Source: Acidovorax sp. A1169
GTDB taxonomy: Bacteria > Pseudomonadota > Gammaproteobacteria > Burkholderiales > Burkholderiaceae_C
Length of the DNA: 64,000 nucleotides
Direction of reading: 5' to 3'
Assembly: GCF_030704685.1 (NCBI RefSeq)
Contig: NZ_JAUZDX010000019.1
Location: 1-64,000, forward strand
This document shows positions 23,596 to 34,541 of this stretch, in pieces (the stretch's first letter is position 1; the number at the start of each line of letters is the position of its first letter). Made by a program: the position numbers and the translations under genes. The notes under the pieces were generated by a model that ran no database searches, was not told the origin of the DNA, and was given only the letters and a program-made list of their open reading frames with translations.

Positions 23596-25401
23596 TCAGG
23601 ACTTGCGCGTGGGCATGGCCGCAGCGGGCAGCGGCACGGTGGCCGCACCGGGCCCGTCGGCCCGCGCCTGCGCGGCGCCCGCGTCGCGGCAGGGCGTGAA
23701 CATGTCCTGCTCGGGCTGGTAGGCGCCGGTCTGCACGTCCATCAGGCCCAGCACCGAGTGGAAGTAGTGGTCGTGCGTGACGCGCCGATCGCGCAGGTCG
23801 CGCTGCAGGCAACCCGTGCTGGCGCCGATGCGCGCCTGCATGGCGGGCGACAGCCAGGTGATCCAGGGCACGTGCTTTTGCACATCGGGCGCAATCGAAT
23901 AGGGCAGGCCATGCAGGTAAATGTTGTTCTCGCCCAGCGACTCACCATGGTCGGCCACGTACACCATGGCCGTCTGGGCCGTGGCGTCCTGCCTGCCCAG
24001 CCACTGCAGCACGCCATCGAGAAAGCGGTCCGTCTCCACCACGCTGTTATCATAGGCGTTCACCACCTGCTGGCGGTCGCACTCCTGCAGCGCGGTGGAT
24101 GCGCATTCGGGCAGAAACTTCTTGGCATCGGGCGCCGAGCGCTTGAAGTACGCCGGCCCATGGCTGCCCAGCTGGTGCATCACCACCACCGTGCCGCGCT
24201 GGCGCTGCTCGGCCGGCAGGGCGGCGAGGCGCGCGTCCAGGTCCTTCAGCATGATGCGGTCCAGGCACTCGCCCTTGTGGGCGCACAGCTCGGGGTCTTT
24301 CAGGTTGGCGGTCTTGGTGTCGCCCAGGCGGTCGCACACGCCCTTGCAGCCCGACTGGTTGTCGAGCCACAGCACGGCCAGGCCGGCATGGTGCAGCACG
24401 TCGATTAGGCTCTCGAAGTTGGCGGATCGCCCCTCGTACCCGCTCTTGCCCAGGTGCGAGAACATGCACGGCACCGATGCCGCCGTGCTGGTGCCGCACG
24501 ACCACGCATTGCCTGCACTCACCAGCTCCTTGCTGCGCGCCGACAGCAGCGGCGTGGTGTCGCGTGCATAGCCGTTGATGCCGAAGTTGCCGCTGCGCCC
24601 GGTCTCGCCCAGCACCAGCACCAGCAGCGGCGGCTTGGCCTGGCCCGCATAGCTGGCGCCCAGGTGGGCATCGCGGCCCACGGGCACCAGCGTGTGGTTG
24701 TCCATGCGCAGCGGTTTTGTTGCCACGTTGCCCAGCGCGTACACGCTGTTGAGCGGGTTGATCAGATAGCGCAGCTTGGTGTGGTTGCGCATGGTGGACG
24801 AAAAGTCCTGAAACACCATCAGCAGGCTGCCCACGATGACCACGATGGAGCCCGCCAGCAGCAAGCCGTTGTGCGCCACCTGCTTGATCGGCGACAGCCG
24901 CCGCACCGGCGTGCGCACCAGCCACAGCAGCGGCGGTGCAGCCAGCGCAGCCACGGTGAGCAGCATGCGCAGGCCCAGCAGGTCGCCGGCCTCGTGCACA
25001 TCGGTCTGCAGCACGTTGGTGAGCATGCTCGCGTCGATGGCAATGCCAAAGGCCAGCATGAAATAGGCGCCAAAGGCCGCCATCACCAGCAGCAGGGCGG
25101 CGGCGGGTTTGAGCGTCCAGCGCCAGGCCAGCAGGGCCAGCAGCCCGGCATTGCCCGCCGTGACGATGGCCCCAAAGGCCAGCGCAAAGCCCCAGCTGCG
25201 CAGGCTGCCGTGGCCCGGCAGCGTGGCCACCTCGCGCCACAGCGGCACGTTGCACACAGTGGCCAGCCACAGGCTGATCAGCAGCACCACCCAGGCCGGG
25301 TGCAGTTCCTTCCGCGGCGGGGCCGTGGGATGGGGGCTGGTGGCATGCGGGGTGGAAGAAGAGGGCGGAAGGGGCCGCAGCAGCGGCAGGGTCTGGTGCA
25401 T
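23596..25401 (-). CDS. eptA: Lipid A / phosphoethanolamine transferase (EptA family)
   Basis: 601 residues. An N-terminal membrane domain with about five segments (AWVVLLISLWLATVC, FALAFGAIVTAGNAGLLALL, ALLLVMAAFGAYFMLAFGI, MLLTVAALAAPPLLWLV, LLLAGSIVVIVGSLLM) is followed by a periplasmic sulfatase-like domain. Metal and nucleophile motifs are visible: LVLGETGRSGNFG, the catalytic-Thr region CGTSTAASVPCMFS, and the C-terminal YVADHGESLGENN and HVPWITWLSP. Many cysteines fit the usual disulfides. The enzyme adds phosphoethanolamine to lipid A, which lowers polymyxin binding in relatives (EptA, MCR). The gene is unaccompanied by a two-component system. Its 3' end lies 30 bases from gene debris. 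Confidence 0.9.
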   Translation of the reverse strand: MHQTLPLLRPLPPSSSTPHATSPHPTAPPRKELHPAWVVLLISLWLATVCNVPLWREVATLPGHGSLRSWGFALAFGAIVTAGNAGLLALLAWRWTLKPAAALLLVMAAFGAYFMLAFGIAIDASMLTNVLQTDVHEAGDLLGLRMLLTVAALAAPPLLWLVRTPVRRLSPIKQVAHNGLLLAGSIVVIVGSLLMVFQDFSSTMRNHTKLRYLINPLNSVYALGNVATKPLRMDNHTLVPVGRDAHLGASYAGQAKPPLLVLVLGETGRSGNFGINGYARDTTPLLSARSKELVSAGNAWSCGTSTAASVPCMFSHLGKSGYEGRSANFESLIDVLHHAGLAVLWLDNQSGCKGVCDRLGDTKTANLKDPELCAHKGECLDRIMLKDLDARLAALPAEQRQRGTVVVMHQLGSHGPAYFKRSAPDAKKFLPECASTALQECDRQQVVNAYDNSVVETDRFLDGVLQWLGRQDATAQTAMVYVADHGESLGENNIYLHGLPYSIAPDVQKHVPWITWLSPAMQARIGASTGCLQRDLRDRRVTHDHYFHSVLGLMDVQTGAYQPEQDMFTPCRDAGAAQARADGPGAATVPLPAAAMPTRKS

Positions 25402-25475
25402 GGCGGGAGTCTCCCGCCCCAGCCTTAAGTGGCCATTAATGCCAACTTAGCGTTTGCTTAGCGCCGGCCTGGCTT

Positions 25476-26333
25476 CTAGATACCCAGCTTCCCCGCATGG
25501 TGCGCCAGGTGGTCCGCCATGAAGCTCTGGATGAAGTAGTACCCGTGGTCATACCCCTCGTGCCGGCGCAGCGTCAGCGGCTGGCCTAAGGCCTGGCACG
25601 CCGCTTCGAACAGGTGCGGGTGCAACTGCGTGGGCAAGAACTTGTCGGCCAACCCCTGGTCGATCAAGATGCCGCCGGGGTAGGGCGCCACCGGCTGGTT
25701 CTGCATCAGCACTGTGGCATCGTGCTCGCCCCAGGCCGAGCGGTCCGCACCCAGGTAGCCGGTGAAGGCCTTCTCGCCCCAGGGGCACTGCGTGGGCGCG
25801 CAGATCGGCGCAAAGGCCGACACGCTCTTGAACCGCCCTGGGTGGCGCAGCGCCAGCGTCAGCGCGCCATGCCCGCCCATCGAGTGGCCAAAGATGCCCA
25901 GGCGCTCACCATCCACAGGCAACTGCGCCAGCACCTGCGGCAGCAGCTCCTTCACCAGATAGCTTTCCATGCGCCAGTGCCGCGCCCAGGGCTCGGCCGT
26001 GGCGTCCAGGTAAAAGCCCGCACCCACGCCAAAGTCCCAGCTGTCCGCCTCGCCCGGCGCATTGGCGCCGCGCGGGCTGGTGTCGGGCGCAATCAGCGCC
26101 AGCCCCAGCTCGGCCGCCAGGCGCTGGGCCCCGGCCTTGACCATGAAAGTCTCTTCGGTGCAGGTCAGCCCTGCCATGTACAGCAGGGCCGGCACGGGCC
26201 CCTGCTGCGCCTGCGGCGGCAGAAAGACCGAGAACTTCATTGGCAGCCCGATCTCGGTGGAGGCGTGCTGGTAGAAGCGCTGCACGCCGCCAAAGCAGGC
26301 GTGCTCGCTGAGCAGTTCGAAGGGTGTGGACAT
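25476..26333 (-). CDS. fghA: S-formylglutathione hydrolase
   Basis: 285 residues, esterase D-type alpha/beta hydrolase. It hydrolyses S-formylglutathione to formate and glutathione, the second step of glutathione-dependent formaldehyde oxidation. The nucleophile motif is GHSMGGHGALTLALR; the family pattern LLYMAGLTCTEE and the C-terminal GYDHGYYFIQSFM (catalytic His) are present. The ATG at 26333 follows the frmA stop by 13 bases, so both are in one operon. An in-frame TTG at 26342 is possible but lacks support. Confidence 0.93.
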   Translation of the reverse strand: MSTPFELLSEHACFGGVQRFYQHASTEIGLPMKFSVFLPPQAQQGPVPALLYMAGLTCTEETFMVKAGAQRLAAELGLALIAPDTSPRGANAPGEADSWDFGVGAGFYLDATAEPWARHWRMESYLVKELLPQVLAQLPVDGERLGIFGHSMGGHGALTLALRHPGRFKSVSAFAPICAPTQCPWGEKAFTGYLGADRSAWGEHDATVLMQNQPVAPYPGGILIDQGLADKFLPTQLHPHLFEAACQALGQPLTLRRHEGYDHGYYFIQSFMADHLAHHAGKLGI

Positions 26334-26346
26334 ATTCAGCAACGCC

Positions 26347-28796
<2,450 letters not shown>

Positions 28797-28884
28797 GTCA
28801 TTGGTCACGATGCGTACCGTTGCACCAATCGGAGCATCCTTCATACCGAGGGTAGTTGGTTCTGACTGGCACGCGCCGCCCATG

Positions 28885-28913
28885 TGTTGATTTCCATGCA
28901 AACCTAACCCGCC
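28885..28913. repeat. Possible IS-end sequence (left border of the accessory island)
   Basis: tgttgatttccatgcaaacc is followed by taacccgcc. This recurs in direct orientation at 31845 with 24 of 29 identical bases. The tgttgatttccacgcaaa...tgacccrcc style resembles terminal repeats of IS21-like elements, from general memory. No transposase of that family is present. Confidence 0.4.
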
Positions 28914-28922
28914 GGGGATGCG

Positions 28923-29234
28923 GACGAAAACTTGGATTACCAGAAGGTGTTCATGTATTCCTACAAAGGCAGTATCCGAGCCGTTGACAACGCGGCCTGC
29001 GAAGGTTTCTTCCGTCGGCTGAAAACAGAACTGTTCTATCCTCGCGACTGGAAGAGCACTACCGTTGAGTAAATTATTGAGGTGGTTGATTCCTACATCC
29101 GCTGGTGCAATGCGAAGCGGATCAAGCACTCTCTCGGCTCAGTCAGCCCCATCGAGTACCGGCGAGCCTTGGACTTGCGACATAAAACCAGTCAAATTTC
29201 TATGCGTATCCACGTCTTGGATATCGTGACATGA
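28923..29234 (+). pseudogene. IS3-family transposase OrfB C-terminal remnant with in-frame stop
   Basis: The frame reads SIRAVDNAACEGFFRRLKTE, LFYPRDWKSTTVE, a TAA at 29070, then IIEVVDSYIRWCNAKRIKHS and LGSVSPIEYRRALDL. This is the C-terminal end of the DDE domain of IS3 transposases (IS150-like group; CEGFFGRLK and the final catalytic Glu region). The rest of the element is missing. It ends just upstream of the chemoreceptor gene. Confidence 0.85.
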
Positions 29235-29256
29235 TTGTTTGCTTTGGAGCTCCCGA

Positions 29257-30777
29257 ATGAACAACCACCGATCTGGTGATCTTGCCCCGCCATTGGCGAT
29301 TTTGGGCGACAGGGTGCTTTTGGTCGCGATTGGAATCAGCGCGGTTGCCGCCCTCGCGCTGGGTATGCAATTTGTTGACTCGAGATTGGCGCTGTCCGCC
29401 AGCCTGGTTTTGCTGATCGTTGCGGGTGTGGTGTACATGGCTGCGCGCGGAACATCCGTCAGCCGCTATGTGTTGACGTTCGTGCTGGTGTCCTTTGTGG
29501 CGCTGCATATCCAGTTAGCCCGCGGGATGATCGAGCTGCACTTCGGCGTCTTCGTCGTATTGGCTTTTCTGATGGTGTACCTTGACTGGAAGGTCATTGT
29601 GTTTGGCGCAGGACTGTTTGCCGCGCACCACCTGGGTTTCGACCGCTTGCAAGCAGCGGGGTTTGGCTTGTACTGCACCACGGAGCCCGATTTCATGCGC
29701 ACCATGCTTCACGCGGTGTATGTGGTGGTTCAGTCTGCAGTTGAAATCGTTTTGGCTGTGCAGATGGGCCGATCTGCCAAAGAGGGCGAGGAGCTTGCTT
29801 TGCTAGTCTCCAGTGTGAATCGAAGTGATGGAATAGCTCTGGACGTTTCGGCCGTTACGGCGGTGAGTTCCGGCGGCAGCGCGCTTAAAGTTACTTTGGG
29901 TCGCATGGAGGTCGCAGTTGGATCGGTAAGGTCCGGTGCGTCTGAAATCGAAATTGCGTCGGCAGAAATAGCCAGTGGCAATCAGGATTTGAGCAATCGC
30001 ACCGAGCAGACAGCGAGCAATCTGCAGCGGACTGCCAGCAGCATGGCGGCCCTTACGGGTGCCGTGCAACAGTCCGCTGAAAGTGCCCGGCAGGCCAGCA
30101 AGCTCGCGCAGAGCGCGAGTTCCGTGGCGGTGCGGGGTGGTGAGGTGGTCGGTCGCGTGGTGGACACCATGAAGGAGATCAACAACTCGTCGCGAAAGAT
30201 TTCCGACATCATCAGTGTCATTGACGGTATCGCGTTCCAGACCAATATCCTCGCTTTGAATGCTGCCGTGGAAGCGGCCCGGGCCGGTGAACAGGGCAGA
30301 GGCTTTGCCGTGGTGGCGAGCGAAGTGCGGTCCCTTGCCGGGCGCAGTGCCTTGGCAGCCAAAGAAATCAAGAGCCTGATAAACGCCAGCGTCGAACGTG
30401 TGGAGCAGGGTACTGTGCTGGTGGACGAAGCCGGAACGACCATGGCCGAAGTAGTGGGCTCGATTCACAAGGTCAGCGACCTGGTGGCCGAGATCAGTGA
30501 AGCGAGCAACGAGCAAGCTGCAGGCGTTGCGCAGGTGAGTGAAGCAGTCACACAGATGGATCAGGCAACCCAGCAAAATGCTGCGTTGGTGGAAGAAATG
30601 GCGGCAGCTGCTTCCAGCTTGAAGAGCCAGGCGGAGGAACTTGTTCAAACCGTAGCAGTGTTCACACTCGTTGAGACGCACCAGCTCAATCGCGTGGCCC
30701 CGCGTTCGCATGTGCCACAGGCCAAATTGACTGGCGCAATCGCGCTCCCACCGGGGAAACAGGGGACAGCGCGTTAG
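29257..30777 (+). CDS. Methyl-accepting chemotaxis protein with membrane-embedded sensor region
   Basis: 506 residues. The first 175 residues contain about six hydrophobic segments (for example [81 protein letters not shown]) and no sizeable periplasmic domain. No standard HAMP domain is obvious. The signalling domain is canonical: [20 protein letters not shown] then [20 protein letters not shown], with Gln/Glu-rich methylation helices on both sides. The ATG at 29257 has GGAG 9 bases upstream. It probably senses a membrane or redox state, or a permeant signal. It is surrounded by IS fragments and looks less GC-rich than its neighbours, so horizontal gain is likely. Confidence 0.88.
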   Translation: MNNHRSGDLAPPLAILGDRVLLVAIGISAVAALALGMQFVDSRLALSASLVLLIVAGVVYMAARGTSVSRYVLTFVLVSFVALHIQLARGMIELHFGVFVVLAFLMVYLDWKVIVFGAGLFAAHHLGFDRLQAAGFGLYCTTEPDFMRTMLHAVYVVVQSAVEIVLAVQMGRSAKEGEELALLVSSVNRSDGIALDVSAVTAVSSGGSALKVTLGRMEVAVGSVRSGASEIEIASAEIASGNQDLSNRTEQTASNLQRTASSMAALTGAVQQSAESARQASKLAQSASSVAVRGGEVVGRVVDTMKEINNSSRKISDIISVIDGIAFQTNILALNAAVEAARAGEQGRGFAVVASEVRSLAGRSALAAKEIKSLINASVERVEQGTVLVDEAGTTMAEVVGSIHKVSDLVAEISEASNEQAAGVAQVSEAVTQMDQATQQNAALVEEMAAAASSLKSQAEELVQTVAVFTLVETHQLNRVAPRSHVPQAKLTGAIALPPGKQGTAR

Positions 30778-30801
30778 TGCCTATTAAAAGCCGTGCTCAC
30801 C

Positions 30802-31293
30802 ATGTCGACTACGACCGCCTGGCGGCGCATCTGCGATGCTCGGGAAGAGTCTGGGGGTGCAGCAAGGCACTACCGCTATCTCCTTGAGAAGACAGTTAGC
30901 TCGGCAAGTGAAGGCAAAGCGAGGGTCGATGACGGATCGTTGCGCGAACTCATTGGCCGGATTGACTGTTACATGGTGCTGGCAGACGCGAGCGATGTGT
31001 TCCACAACGAAGTTGATGTCGGTGGCGTCGAAATCGATGACTCTGTCATCCCGGACGTGTTCTATTCCGCCACATGACAAGAGCGGGAGGTGGAGTACGC
31101 GCAGGAGCTGGCAAAAATCATGCTGGGAGAAGGCATCAACGACCACGATGCTGTTGAGGGGGCAGCGGTTGAGTTGTTGGACGATGAAAAGCTTCAGCAA
31201 GTTTTCAAGCAAGACCTAGGCTTCGAATTGAGAACGCTTCTGCAGGCTCTATCTGTCTTGTCTCAGCCGGTGCGTTATGGCCTGGAAGACTAG
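30802..31293 (+). pseudogene. Hypothetical gene interrupted by an in-frame TGA
   Basis: One reading frame continues across a single TGA at 31075-31077. The first part (MSTTTAWRRICDAREESGG to SVIPDVFYSAT) and the second (QEREVEYAQELAKIMLGEG to QPVRYGLED) would form a 163-codon acidic, helical protein. I do not recognise the family. A GTG at 30793 is an alternative start. It lies 24 bases after the chemoreceptor gene, so it may have been an accessory gene of the same unit. The break may be a recent nonsense mutation or a sequencing error; nothing suggests selenocysteine. Confidence 0.5.
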
Positions 31294-31298
31294 GCCAG

Positions 31299-31430
31299 CG
31301 TGCAGCCGCGATCACGAGCTTGATCCAATCGGCGAAGCTCAACTGCCACGATCCCTGCGCCTGTCTTAAGGACGTGCTCACGCGACTGCTTACTCACAAG
31401 GCGTGCAATATCTACCAACTGCTGCGCTAT
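31299..31430 (+). pseudogene. IS66-type transposase C-terminal remnant
   Basis: The frame reads RAAAITSLIQSAKLNCHDPC, then ACLKDVLTRLLTHKACNIYQLL. It matches the C-terminal element of IS66 TnpC (SLIQSAKLNGHDPYAYLKDVLTRLPT...). Substitutions such as Cys for Tyr and Gly show decay. No other IS66 part is present. Confidence 0.75.
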
Positions 31431-31511
31431 CTGGCGGCCGCCCGCCACCACTGCACAACCGTCGCACGATCTGCTGCGCGCGCAATGTGTGTTCGCTGTT
31501 CCCTTGCGTCT

Positions 31512-31568
31512 TTTCGCCACCTGGGGATTCCGTCGCAGGCGGACCGGGAGAGGTTTGGGGGCAGTTAG
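31512..31568 (+). pseudogene. Second, degenerate AraC-family C-terminal tail
   Basis: Bases 31518-31568 resemble 28671-28721 (the glxA-type 3' end) at about 44 of 51 positions. They encode HLGIPSQADRERFGGS followed by a TAG. The normal residues are YLGITPQAYRERFGG. It is fused in frame to the IS66 remnant. It may be the displaced original end of the regulator at 27681, or of a paralogue. Confidence 0.6.
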
Positions 31569-31817
31569 CTGCTTTGGGCAACGTCGCGGCACTTGCGCAT
31601 CTGGCATTGCTCCCACAAAGCGCTGGAGCCAATCCGCGAAATGGTGGATCTGGATTCTCTGACCGTGGCCACCTATCCCGATGTTACGCTGCATCTTGTT
31701 GGAGGTCTGTCTCAGCTGTGCTGCTTGCGAATAACGCATATGCCTTCGGTTGAGGATCTGGCCCCTCTCTCTGACTTGGCGCAACTGCGCACTCTGCTGC
31801 ATCACACCTCACCCTAG
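31567..31817 (+). pseudogene. Leucine-rich-repeat-like remnant
   Basis: Leucines recur at repeat spacing in two frames: QLAALGNVAALAHLALLPQS from 31569. After a frame change near 31610 come LEPIREMVDLDSLTVATYPD, LHLVGGLSQLCCLRI and VEDLAPLSDLAQLRTLL, with a stop at 31815. It looks like the frameshifted end of a leucine-rich-repeat protein. No start and no partner domain are visible. Confidence 0.45.
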
Positions 31818-31844
31818 TGGGACGCCGCGGGCAAGAGAACTGTA

Positions 31845-31903
31845 TGTTCATTTCTACGCAAACCTAGTCCGCCAGTGGGTCACTTCTGCGTGGAAATCAG
31901 CAG
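31845..31903. repeat. Imperfect palindrome of two IS-end-like sequences (right border of the island)
   Basis: The left arm tgttcatttctacgcaaacc is a direct copy of the sequence at 28885. The right arm (31881-31903), read on the other strand, is tgatttccacgcagaagtga, the same type of end. The two ends therefore face each other around ccgccagtgggtca, as if an element had been lost or two ends joined. 31904-32010 shows nothing else recognisable. Confidence 0.45.
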
Positions 31904-32014
31904 CAGTTGGTATAGCCGTAGTTAGGGCATCGTATAAATTGCGCAGCCGGCTTCGTATCTGCCACTGCTGAATGGCCTAGGCTGCTGTCGGTGAGAAGCG
32001 GCGCAACTCGCCAC

Positions 32015-32039
32015 AAAAAAGCCCGCCGAAGCGGGCTTT
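32015..32039 (-). terminator. Rho-independent terminator of the sdh-gltA operon
   Basis: GCCCGC-CGAA-GCGGGC (32021-32036) forms a perfect stem, flanked by A6 and T3. On the minus strand it is followed by six Ts, 51 bases after the gltA stop. Confidence 0.9.
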
Positions 32040-32089
32040 CCTATCTGCGCCAAGAAGGCCGAAGCCTTCCAGGCGCAAGCGCCAAACGC

Positions 32090-33400
32090 TCAGCGCTTGT
32101 CCAGCGCCGGCACATCACGGCGCACAGAGCCCGTGAACAGCTGGCGTGGGCGGCCGATCTTGTACTCGGGGTCGCCGATCATTTCGTTCAACTGGGCGAT
32201 CCAGCCGACGGTGCGGGCCAGGCTGAAGATGCCGGTGAACAGGTTCACCGGGATGCCGATGGCGCGCTGCACGATGCCGGAGTAGAAGTCCACGTTCGGG
32301 TAGAGCTTGCGCTGCACGAAGTAGTCGTCTTCCAGGGCGATCTTTTCCAGTTCCTTGGCCAGCTTGAACAGCGGGTCGTTTTCCAGGCCCAGTTCGGCCA
32401 GCACTTCGTTGCAGGTTTCCTGCATGAGCTTGGCGCGGGGGTCGTAGTTCTTGTACACGCGGTGGCCAAAGCCCATGAGCTTGACGCCGGAGTTCTTGTC
32501 CTTGACCTGCTTGATGAACTCGCCGATCTTTTCCACGCCGCCCTGGGCCTGGATGTCGTACAGCATGTTCAGGGCTGCTTCGTTGGCGCCGCCGTGGGCA
32601 GGGCCCCAGAGGCACGCCACGCCGGCGGCGATGGCTGCAAACGGGTTGGTGCCCGACGAGCCGCACAGGCGCACGGTGGAGGTCGATGCGTTCTGCTCGT
32701 GGTCTGCGTGCAGGATGAAGATGCGGTCCAGCGCGCGTTCCAGCACGGGGTTGACCTTGTACTCTTCGCAGGGCGTGCCGAACATCATGCGCAGGAAGTT
32801 GCCTGCGTAGCTCAGGTTGTTCTGCGGGTACATGTAGGGTTGGCCCACACCGTACTTGTACGCCATGGCCACCAGGGTGGGCATCTTGGCGATCAGGCGG
32901 ATGGCAGCGATCTCGCGGTGCTGCGGGTTGTTGATGTCCGTGCTGTCATGGTAGAAGGCCGACAGGGCGCCCACCAGGCCGGTCAGCACCGCCATCGGGT
33001 GCGCGTCACGGCGGAAGCCACGCAGGAAGAACTGCATCTGCTCGTTGACCATGGTGTGGTTGGTCACGCGGCTGGTGAAGTCGGTCTTCTGCGCTTCGTT
33101 GGGCAGGTCACCATACAGCAGCAGGTGGCAGGTTTCCAGGAAGTCGCAGTTCTGGGCCAACTGCTCAATGGGGTAGCCGCGGTACAGCAGTTCGCCCTTG
33201 TCGCCATCGATGTACGTGATGGCCGACTGGGTTGCTGCCGTCGACAGGAAGCCCGGGTCATAGGTGAACATGCCCGTTTGCGCGTACAGCTTGCGGATGT
33301 CGATGACATCCGGGCCAATGCTGCCCTGGTAGACCGGCAGGTCCACGCTGGGGCTGCCGTTACTGAACGACAGGGTGGCTTTGTTGTCAGCTAGCTTCAT
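32090..33400 (-). CDS. gltA: Citrate synthase
   Basis: 436 residues, the hexameric NADH-sensitive type of Gram-negative bacteria. It condenses oxaloacetate and acetyl-CoA to citrate. Active-site regions are visible: [20 protein letters not shown] (His), [15 protein letters not shown] (His), and [19 protein letters not shown]. The N-terminal domain with the zinc-like small-domain start ([20 protein letters not shown]) is intact. It is the last gene of the sdhCDAB-sdhE-gltA operon, 62 bases after sdhE, and ends before a strong terminator. Confidence 0.97.
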   Translation of the reverse strand: MKLADNKATLSFSNGSPSVDLPVYQGSIGPDVIDIRKLYAQTGMFTYDPGFLSTAATQSAITYIDGDKGELLYRGYPIEQLAQNCDFLETCHLLLYGDLPNEAQKTDFTSRVTNHTMVNEQMQFFLRGFRRDAHPMAVLTGLVGALSAFYHDSTDINNPQHREIAAIRLIAKMPTLVAMAYKYGVGQPYMYPQNNLSYAGNFLRMMFGTPCEEYKVNPVLERALDRIFILHADHEQNASTSTVRLCGSSGTNPFAAIAAGVACLWGPAHGGANEAALNMLYDIQAQGGVEKIGEFIKQVKDKNSGVKLMGFGHRVYKNYDPRAKLMQETCNEVLAELGLENDPLFKLAKELEKIALEDDYFVQRKLYPNVDFYSGIVQRAIGIPVNLFTGIFSLARTVGWIAQLNEMIGDPEYKIGRPRQLFTGSVRRDVPALDKR

Positions 33401-33462
33401 TGTTACTTTCCTTGGGTAGGTGGTTTGCCGGAATTCCGGTGGTAGGGGGCCCTGTCTCCAGG

Positions 33463-33786
33463 TCAGGCCCGGGGCCGCGCTGCGCCACCACTGAGCCGCA
33501 GCATGCCGAGTACTTCACGCACTTCTTCTGTATCGAGGGGACCTTCTAGCTCGCGGCGGGCGAGCACCAGGTCCAAAAGGTCGTTGTCCGCCAGGTCCAT
33601 CAGCGTGGTCATGCCCTGGGCCTGGCGCCAGTTGATGCTCGCCCCGTACAGCGCAAAGAAGTTCTCTATGTAGAGATCGTTCTCCAGCAGACCGCGGCGC
33701 GAGCGCCAGTGCAGCTTGGCGCGCTCGCGTTCGTCCAGCAGGTCAGTGGGCTCCGGCAGGACGGGGGTCGAGGTGTCTTCGGACAT
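33463..33786 (-). CDS. sdhE: Succinate dehydrogenase assembly factor (SdhE / YgfY / SDH5 family)
   Basis: 107 residues. This small helical protein promotes covalent FAD attachment to SdhA. The conserved motif is [15 protein letters not shown], the family RGxxE motif, preceded by KLHWRS. The neighbours sdhB (25 bases upstream) and gltA fit the standard betaproteobacterial order. N- and C-terminal extensions around the 80-residue core are Pro/Ala-rich. Confidence 0.92.
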   Translation of the reverse strand: MSEDTSTPVLPEPTDLLDERERAKLHWRSRRGLLENDLYIENFFALYGASINWRQAQGMTTLMDLADNDLLDLVLARRELEGPLDTEEVREVLGMLRLSGGAARPRA

Positions 33787-33811
33787 GGTGTCGAGGGTGC
33801 TCTGTGCAGGG

Positions 33812-34513
33812 TCAGACAGTGCGGCGCACCATCAGTTCCTTGATCTTGCCGATGGCCATCGTGGGGTTCAGGCCCTTGGGGCACACGTCCACGCAGTTCA
33901 TGATGGTGTGGCAGCGGAACAGGCGGTACGGGTCTTCCAGGTTATCGAGGCGCGCACCCGTGGCTTCGTCGCGGCTGTCAGCGATGAAGCGGTAGGCCTG
34001 CAGCAGGCCGGCGGGGCCCACGAACTTGTCGGGGTTCCACCAGAAGCTGGGGCAGCTCGTGGAACAGCTCGCGCACAGAATGCACTCGTACAGGCCATTG
34101 AGCTCTTCGCGCTCTTCAGGGCTCTGCAGGCGTTCCTTCTCGGGGGCCAGGTCTTCCGTGATCAGGTAGGGCTTGATCGAGTTGTACTGCTTGAAGAACT
34201 GAGTCATGTCCACGATCAGGTCGCGGATGACCGGCAGGCCAGGCAGGGGCTTCAGAACGATGGCGCCCTTGAGGGTGTTCATGTTCGTCAGGCAGGCCAG
34301 GCCGTTCTTGCCGTTGATGTTCATCGCGTCCGAGCCGCACACGCCTTCGCGGCACGAACGGCGGAACGACAGCGAGGGGTCCTGCTCCTTGAGCTTGACC
34401 AAGGCGTCCAGCAGCATGCGTTCGTGGCCGTCGAGTTCGATCTCGATGGACTGCATGTAGGGCTTGGCGTCCTTGTCCGGGTCGTAGCGGTAGATTTGAA
34501 AGGTGCGCTTCAT
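33812..34513 (-). CDS. sdhB: Succinate dehydrogenase iron-sulfur subunit
   Basis: 233 residues. Three clusters are recognisable. The 2Fe-2S site is [19 protein letters not shown] with the following LACL. The 4Fe-4S site is [12 protein letters not shown], and the 3Fe-4S site [17 protein letters not shown]. It transfers electrons from the SdhA flavin to quinone at the membrane anchor. It starts 28 bases after sdhA. Confidence 0.97.
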   Translation of the reverse strand: MKRTFQIYRYDPDKDAKPYMQSIEIELDGHERMLLDALVKLKEQDPSLSFRRSCREGVCGSDAMNINGKNGLACLTNMNTLKGAIVLKPLPGLPVIRDLIVDMTQFFKQYNSIKPYLITEDLAPEKERLQSPEEREELNGLYECILCASCSTSCPSFWWNPDKFVGPAGLLQAYRFIADSRDEATGARLDNLEDPYRLFRCHTIMNCVDVCPKGLNPTMAIGKIKELMVRRTV

Positions 34514-34541
34514 GTTGTTCTTTCGTGAGGCTGCTGGATCT

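Noticed and set aside
23012-23812. Minus-strand frame of 266 codons across the debris near 23 kb
   Set aside because: It overlaps the end of eptA on the same strand in a different frame and reads as an antisense of the DUF2325-like fragment, with no motif.
31075-31077. TGA as a selenocysteine codon
   Set aside because: There is no redox motif around it, no convincing bacterial SECIS hairpin directly downstream, and no selenoprotein family match.
31290-31805. Minus-strand 171-codon frame opposite the island debris
   Set aside because: The plus strand holds recognisable IS66, AraC and leucine-rich-repeat fragments. The minus frame has no match and is basic and low in hydrophobic residues.
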